From assembly GCA_947165025.1 (NCBI GenBank), contig CAMUYQ010000001.1, positions 124,001 to 188,000 of the forward strand: a stretch of DNA of 64,000 bases, given 5' to 3'. Shown here piece by piece: positions 61,428-64,000 of this stretch. The stretch's first letter is position 1; each line of letters starts with the position of its first letter. The notes below the pieces were generated by a model that worked only from the letters and a program-made list of their open reading frames with translations, made no database searches and was not told where the DNA came from. The position numbers were made by a program, and so were the translations under genes. Source of the stretch: an uncultured Lachnospiraceae bacterium. GTDB taxonomy: Bacteria > Bacillota > Clostridia > Lachnospirales > Lachnospiraceae.

Positions 61428-62696
61428 TCATCTGTTTGCAAGCTCTTCCATCACATCTTCCCATGTCAGACCCTTGACAGCCATAAGTACCATCAGATGA
61501 TATAGAAGGTCCGCGATCTCATATTTGCTTTCTTCCGCTTCGGGATTTTTGGCTGCGATAACTATCTCCGTTGCTTCCTCACCGACCTTTTTGAGGATCT
61601 TGTCTATGCCTTTATCAAACAGATAATTAGTGTAAGAACCTTCCTTCGGGTTTTCTTTTCTGTCGAGGATAACGTTCATAACATCTTCAAGAACCGTATA
61701 TGGATTCGTATTTTCGTTTTCCTTTTTCATGATCTCATTAAAGAAGCATGAATACTCGCCTGTATGACATGCAGCACCGATCTGTACGACCTTTGCGAGA
61801 AGCGTATCGTTGTCACAGTCTGCATATAATGATTTTACATACTGGTAATGTCCGCTCGTATCGCCCTTCTTCCACAGGCACTTACGGGATCTTGAATAAT
61901 ATGTCATTATGCCTTCGCGAACAGTTGTCTCAAATGCCTCACGGTTCATGTAAGCTACCATGAGCACTGTCCCGGATATATCATCCTGGCATACAACCGG
62001 GATAAGTCCCGAATCATCGCATTTAAGATCATCCCACGAAAGCTTTCCTGATCCGGTGTTCATATCAAGTCCTGCCCTTGACAGTTCATCCTTAAATGAA
62101 TAAAGGTCAGGGCATCTTCCGTTTACGATATCACCCGAAAGGCCGCCGACACCCGGAATCTTCAAAATATCCGCAGGATCGGCATCATCGTTTACAACGC
62201 ATATAACAGGTATCTCTTCAAACTTTGCGTCTGACAGTTTTGACAGAAGGAGCGAACCAGTCGTATTGTCGCGTATTACTTTCAGATTATCGAGGATCTG
62301 ATCCATACTGTCGGCGCATACGTATATCTTTTTCTTCGAAAATCGTTTGCCGGCTTCCCCGATAAGATCGATGTTTGACTGTTTTGCCATATTAAGGGCA
62401 ACTCTTCTGCATCCTGCATAAAGAAGCTTTTTGACATCTTCAAGGCGGTTGACGTTTCCCGCTGCGATAATACCTGTATCGATCGCCGAAGTGATCTTAC
62501 GGATCGTAAGGAGAGCCTCTTCGTGTTCAGCGTCCCCGTCGGACAGATCAAACAGGATTATGTTGTCGGCACCGTTTACTGAAAGGCTGACGCAGTAAGA
62601 TACGGGATCATCGGATAATGCCGAATCATCCCTGAATCCTTTTATCAGTTTTCCTTTTTTGAGATATACGCATGGTATTATCAGTTTTTTCATCAA
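61428..62696 (-). CDS. hisIE: HisI/HisE fusion with N-terminal degenerate HisF/HisA-like barrel
   Basis: The 422-residue protein has a TIM-barrel-like N-terminal domain (about 1-220), a HisI phosphoribosyl-AMP cyclohydrolase domain (about 222-325: [40 protein letters not shown]) and a HisE pyrophosphohydrolase domain (about 330-422: [15 protein letters not shown]). The barrel starts [15 protein letters not shown]; HisF has IIPCLDVKDG, so the catalytic Asp is Tyr here. The barrel may be structural or regulatory. It follows hisB by overlap. Confidence 0.93.
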   Translation of the reverse strand: MMKKLIIPCVYLKKGKLIKGFRDDSALSDDPVSYCVSLSVNGADNIILFDLSDGDAEHEEALLTIRKITSAIDTGIIAAGNVNRLEDVKKLLYAGCRRVALNMAKQSNIDLIGEAGKRFSKKKIYVCADSMDQILDNLKVIRDNTTGSLLLSKLSDAKFEEIPVICVVNDDADPADILKIPGVGGLSGDIVNGRCPDLYSFKDELSRAGLDMNTGSGKLSWDDLKCDDSGLIPVVCQDDISGTVLMVAYMNREAFETTVREGIMTYYSRSRKCLWKKGDTSGHYQYVKSLYADCDNDTLLAKVVQIGAACHTGEYSCFFNEIMKKENENTNPYTVLEDVMNVILDRKENPKEGSYTNYLFDKGIDKILKKVGEEATEIVIAAKNPEAEESKYEIADLLYHLMVLMAVKGLTWEDVMEELANR

Positions 62697-63298
62697 AGTG
62701 TCCCTTTCGTTGAAAGAACGTTTATCACTCTCGGATCGTTTGAAGTTGCCATATCAAGTGATCTTGCGAAGCTTTTGAACATTGCCTCGCAGATGTGGTG
62801 CGAATTGATCCCTTCAAGAACCTTGATATGCAGGTTCATCCTTGCGGAATAACTTATTGCGTAGAAAAATTCGCGCACCAGCTCGGTATCAAGATAACCG
62901 ATCCTCTCAGTCGGAAACGTTGCATCATATGAAAAATAGGGCCGGTCGCAAAGATCAATGGCAGTAAGAACAAGGGCATCGTCCATCGGAAGTATCATCG
63001 AACCATACCTTACTATGCCCTCTTTGCTTCCGAGAGCTTCCCTTATCGCTTCACCGAGAACTATACCGGTATCTTCAACCGAGTGATGTCCGTCAACAAG
63101 AAGGTCGCCTTCCACGGATACGTTAAGATCAAAGAATCCGTGTTTCGCAAAACCTTCAAGCATGTGATCGAAAAATCCGATCCCTGTGTCTATCTTTGAT
63201 TCTCCCGTGCCGTCAAGATCAAGACGTACGGAAATATCCGTCTCTTTTGTTGTACGCTTTATTTCGCTTATTCTCTGAACGGATTTCTTAACTGCCAT
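62693..63298 (-). CDS. hisB: Imidazoleglycerol-phosphate dehydratase
   Basis: The 201-residue enzyme (ATG 63298 behind AAGGAG) removes water from imidazoleglycerol phosphate in histidine synthesis. It has the manganese-binding motifs [33 protein letters not shown] and [16 protein letters not shown]. It is monofunctional, without the phosphatase of the E. coli protein. It starts one base after the hisD stop region and overlaps hisIE by 4 bases. Confidence 0.97.
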   Translation of the reverse strand: MAVKKSVQRISEIKRTTKETDISVRLDLDGTGESKIDTGIGFFDHMLEGFAKHGFFDLNVSVEGDLLVDGHHSVEDTGIVLGEAIREALGSKEGIVRYGSMILPMDDALVLTAIDLCDRPYFSYDATFPTERIGYLDTELVREFFYAISYSARMNLHIKVLEGINSHHICEAMFKSFARSLDMATSNDPRVINVLSTKGTL

Positions 63299-63299
63299 A

Positions 63300-64000
63300 T
63301 CACAACACTCCTTTGTTAAATCTGACACCTATCGAGTTGGCGTGTGCGCTGAGTCCTTCGGCATTTGCAAAACTCATTATATCATCGCACGCTTCCTCAA
63401 GCGCCTTCTTTGAATAACTGATGATACTCGTTCTCTTGATGAATGCATCAACTCCGAGCGGCGAGAAGAACTTGGCCGTTCCGTTTGTCGGAAGCACATG
63501 ATTGGGACCCGCAAAATAATCACCGAGCGGCTCGGAAGAATACTGTCCGAGGAAGATAGCTCCTGCATTTCTGACTCTTGTCATATCCTCATATGGATTC
63601 ATTGTGATTATCTCAACGTGTTCGGATGCTATCCTGTTTGCTGCATCAAACATATCGTCTCTGTTTGCGGCAACAAGGATATATCCGTAGTTATCAAGCG
63701 ATTTTGTGATTATGGCGGATCTGTCCAAGCGCTTTACAAATTCATCAACAAATCCTGATACTTTATCCGCAAGCTCACTGCTGTCGGTAATTAGTATCGC
63801 ACTTGCAAGTTCATCGTGCTCGGCCTGGGACAGAAGATCTGCCGCGACATACTTTGGATCTGCTGTCTCGTCTGCAATGACAAGTATCTCGCTCGGGCCA
63901 GCCACGGAATCGATCGAAACATGTCCGAAAACAGCTTTCTTGGCAAGCGCAACATAAATGTTACCGGGACCGACGATCTTGTCCACCTTCGGGAACGTTT
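63300..64000 (-). CDS. hisD: Histidinol dehydrogenase (5' part beyond the window)
   Basis: The visible 233 or so C-terminal residues begin in the conserved KVDKIVGPGNIYVALAKK motif and contain SIDSVAGPSEILVIAD, SQAEHDELA (zinc-binding residues) and PSEPLGDYFAGPNHVLPT with the catalytic His context. HisD oxidises histidinol to histidine with NAD. The frame runs through the right edge of the window; the start codon is not included. Confidence 0.96.
   Translation of the reverse strand, partial: TFPKVDKIVGPGNIYVALAKKAVFGHVSIDSVAGPSEILVIADETADPKYVAADLLSQAEHDELASAILITDSSELADKVSGFVDEFVKRLDRSAIITKSLDNYGYILVAANRDDMFDAANRIASEHVEIITMNPYEDMTRVRNAGAIFLGQYSSEPLGDYFAGPNHVLPTNGTAKFFSPLGVDAFIKRTSIISYSKKALEEACDDIMSFANAEGLSAHANSIGVRFNKGVL

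Overview
The window comes from a Gram-positive member of the Clostridia, most likely Lachnospiraceae. This is inferred from protein family content (a GGGtGRT protein with its NifU-like partner, Prp with an extended L27, a TopB-type topoisomerase, a HisF-like/HisI/HisE fusion, LexA with a divergent LysM protein, TIGR03960/TIGR03936 radical-SAM proteins next to RNase G) and moderate GC. Most of it is ordinary, tightly packed chromosome; genes commonly overlap or sit within 10-40 bases of each other.

Layout. 1-3.4 kb: the tail of an unknown gene, yebC and a large membrane protein. 3.4-9.4 kb: tRNA-Thr, a long palindrome, argH, asd, a GGDEF/EAL protein and a degenerate DUF234-type ATPase. 9.4-16.8 kb: a polar amino-acid ABC transporter, topB, the NifU-like/GGGtGRT pair, a second copy of the palindrome and alr. 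16.8-21.1 kb: rplU-prp-rpmA-obgE-yhbY-nadD-yqeK-rsfS. 21.1-24.7 kb: lexA divergent from a YneA-like LysM protein, a tyrosine recombinase, a TtcA-like protein and a small membrane protein. 24.7-28.5 kb: an accessory island. 28.5-35 kb: dtd, an AI-2E-type permease, a cytidylate-kinase-like protein and ilvC-ilvN-ilvN-ilvB. 35-44 kb: rluD, lspA, aroB, sepF, yggS, a HlyD-like protein, a DD-carboxypeptidase, mgsA and rodA. 44-50 kb: minC-mrdA-mreD-mreC-mreB. 50-60.4 kb: ynbB, miaA, mutL, mutS, rng and two radical-SAM-associated genes. 60.5-64 kb: a secreted InlB-repeat protein and hisIE-hisB-hisD (hisD runs off the edge).

The most interesting part is the 24.7-28.5 kb island. It holds four small genes whose products have double-glycine (GG) leaders, as in class II bacteriocins and RiPP precursors, plus one truncated leader copy. 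Two of the four lie inside a 1172-bp element with no transposase. That element has TG...CA terminal inverted repeats, three repeats of about 24 bp at each end in inverted orientation, and a 4-bp ATAG target duplication, so it looks like a non-autonomous IS21-type mobile insertion cassette. It is inserted in the promoter side of an IS30-family element. Three of the peptide genes, one outside and two inside the cassette, share one promoter design: GTGAC-N6-GTGAC-N11-(-10). This suggests mobile peptide cassettes wired to one host regulator. One of these peptides carries four TGPL repeats after its GG leader. No modification enzyme, C39 transporter or regulator is visible in the window.

Elsewhere the genes form recognisable functional groups: ribosome and GTPase biogenesis, cell shape and septum control (mreBCD, mrdA, rodA, minC, sepF, lspA), mismatch repair, branched-chain amino acid, histidine and arginine synthesis, and SOS control. 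Several proteins look like pseudoenzymes or unusual versions: the DUF234 protein, the HisF-like domain of HisIE, the GGDEF domain and the MreB phosphate loop. minC is present without minD or minE beside it.
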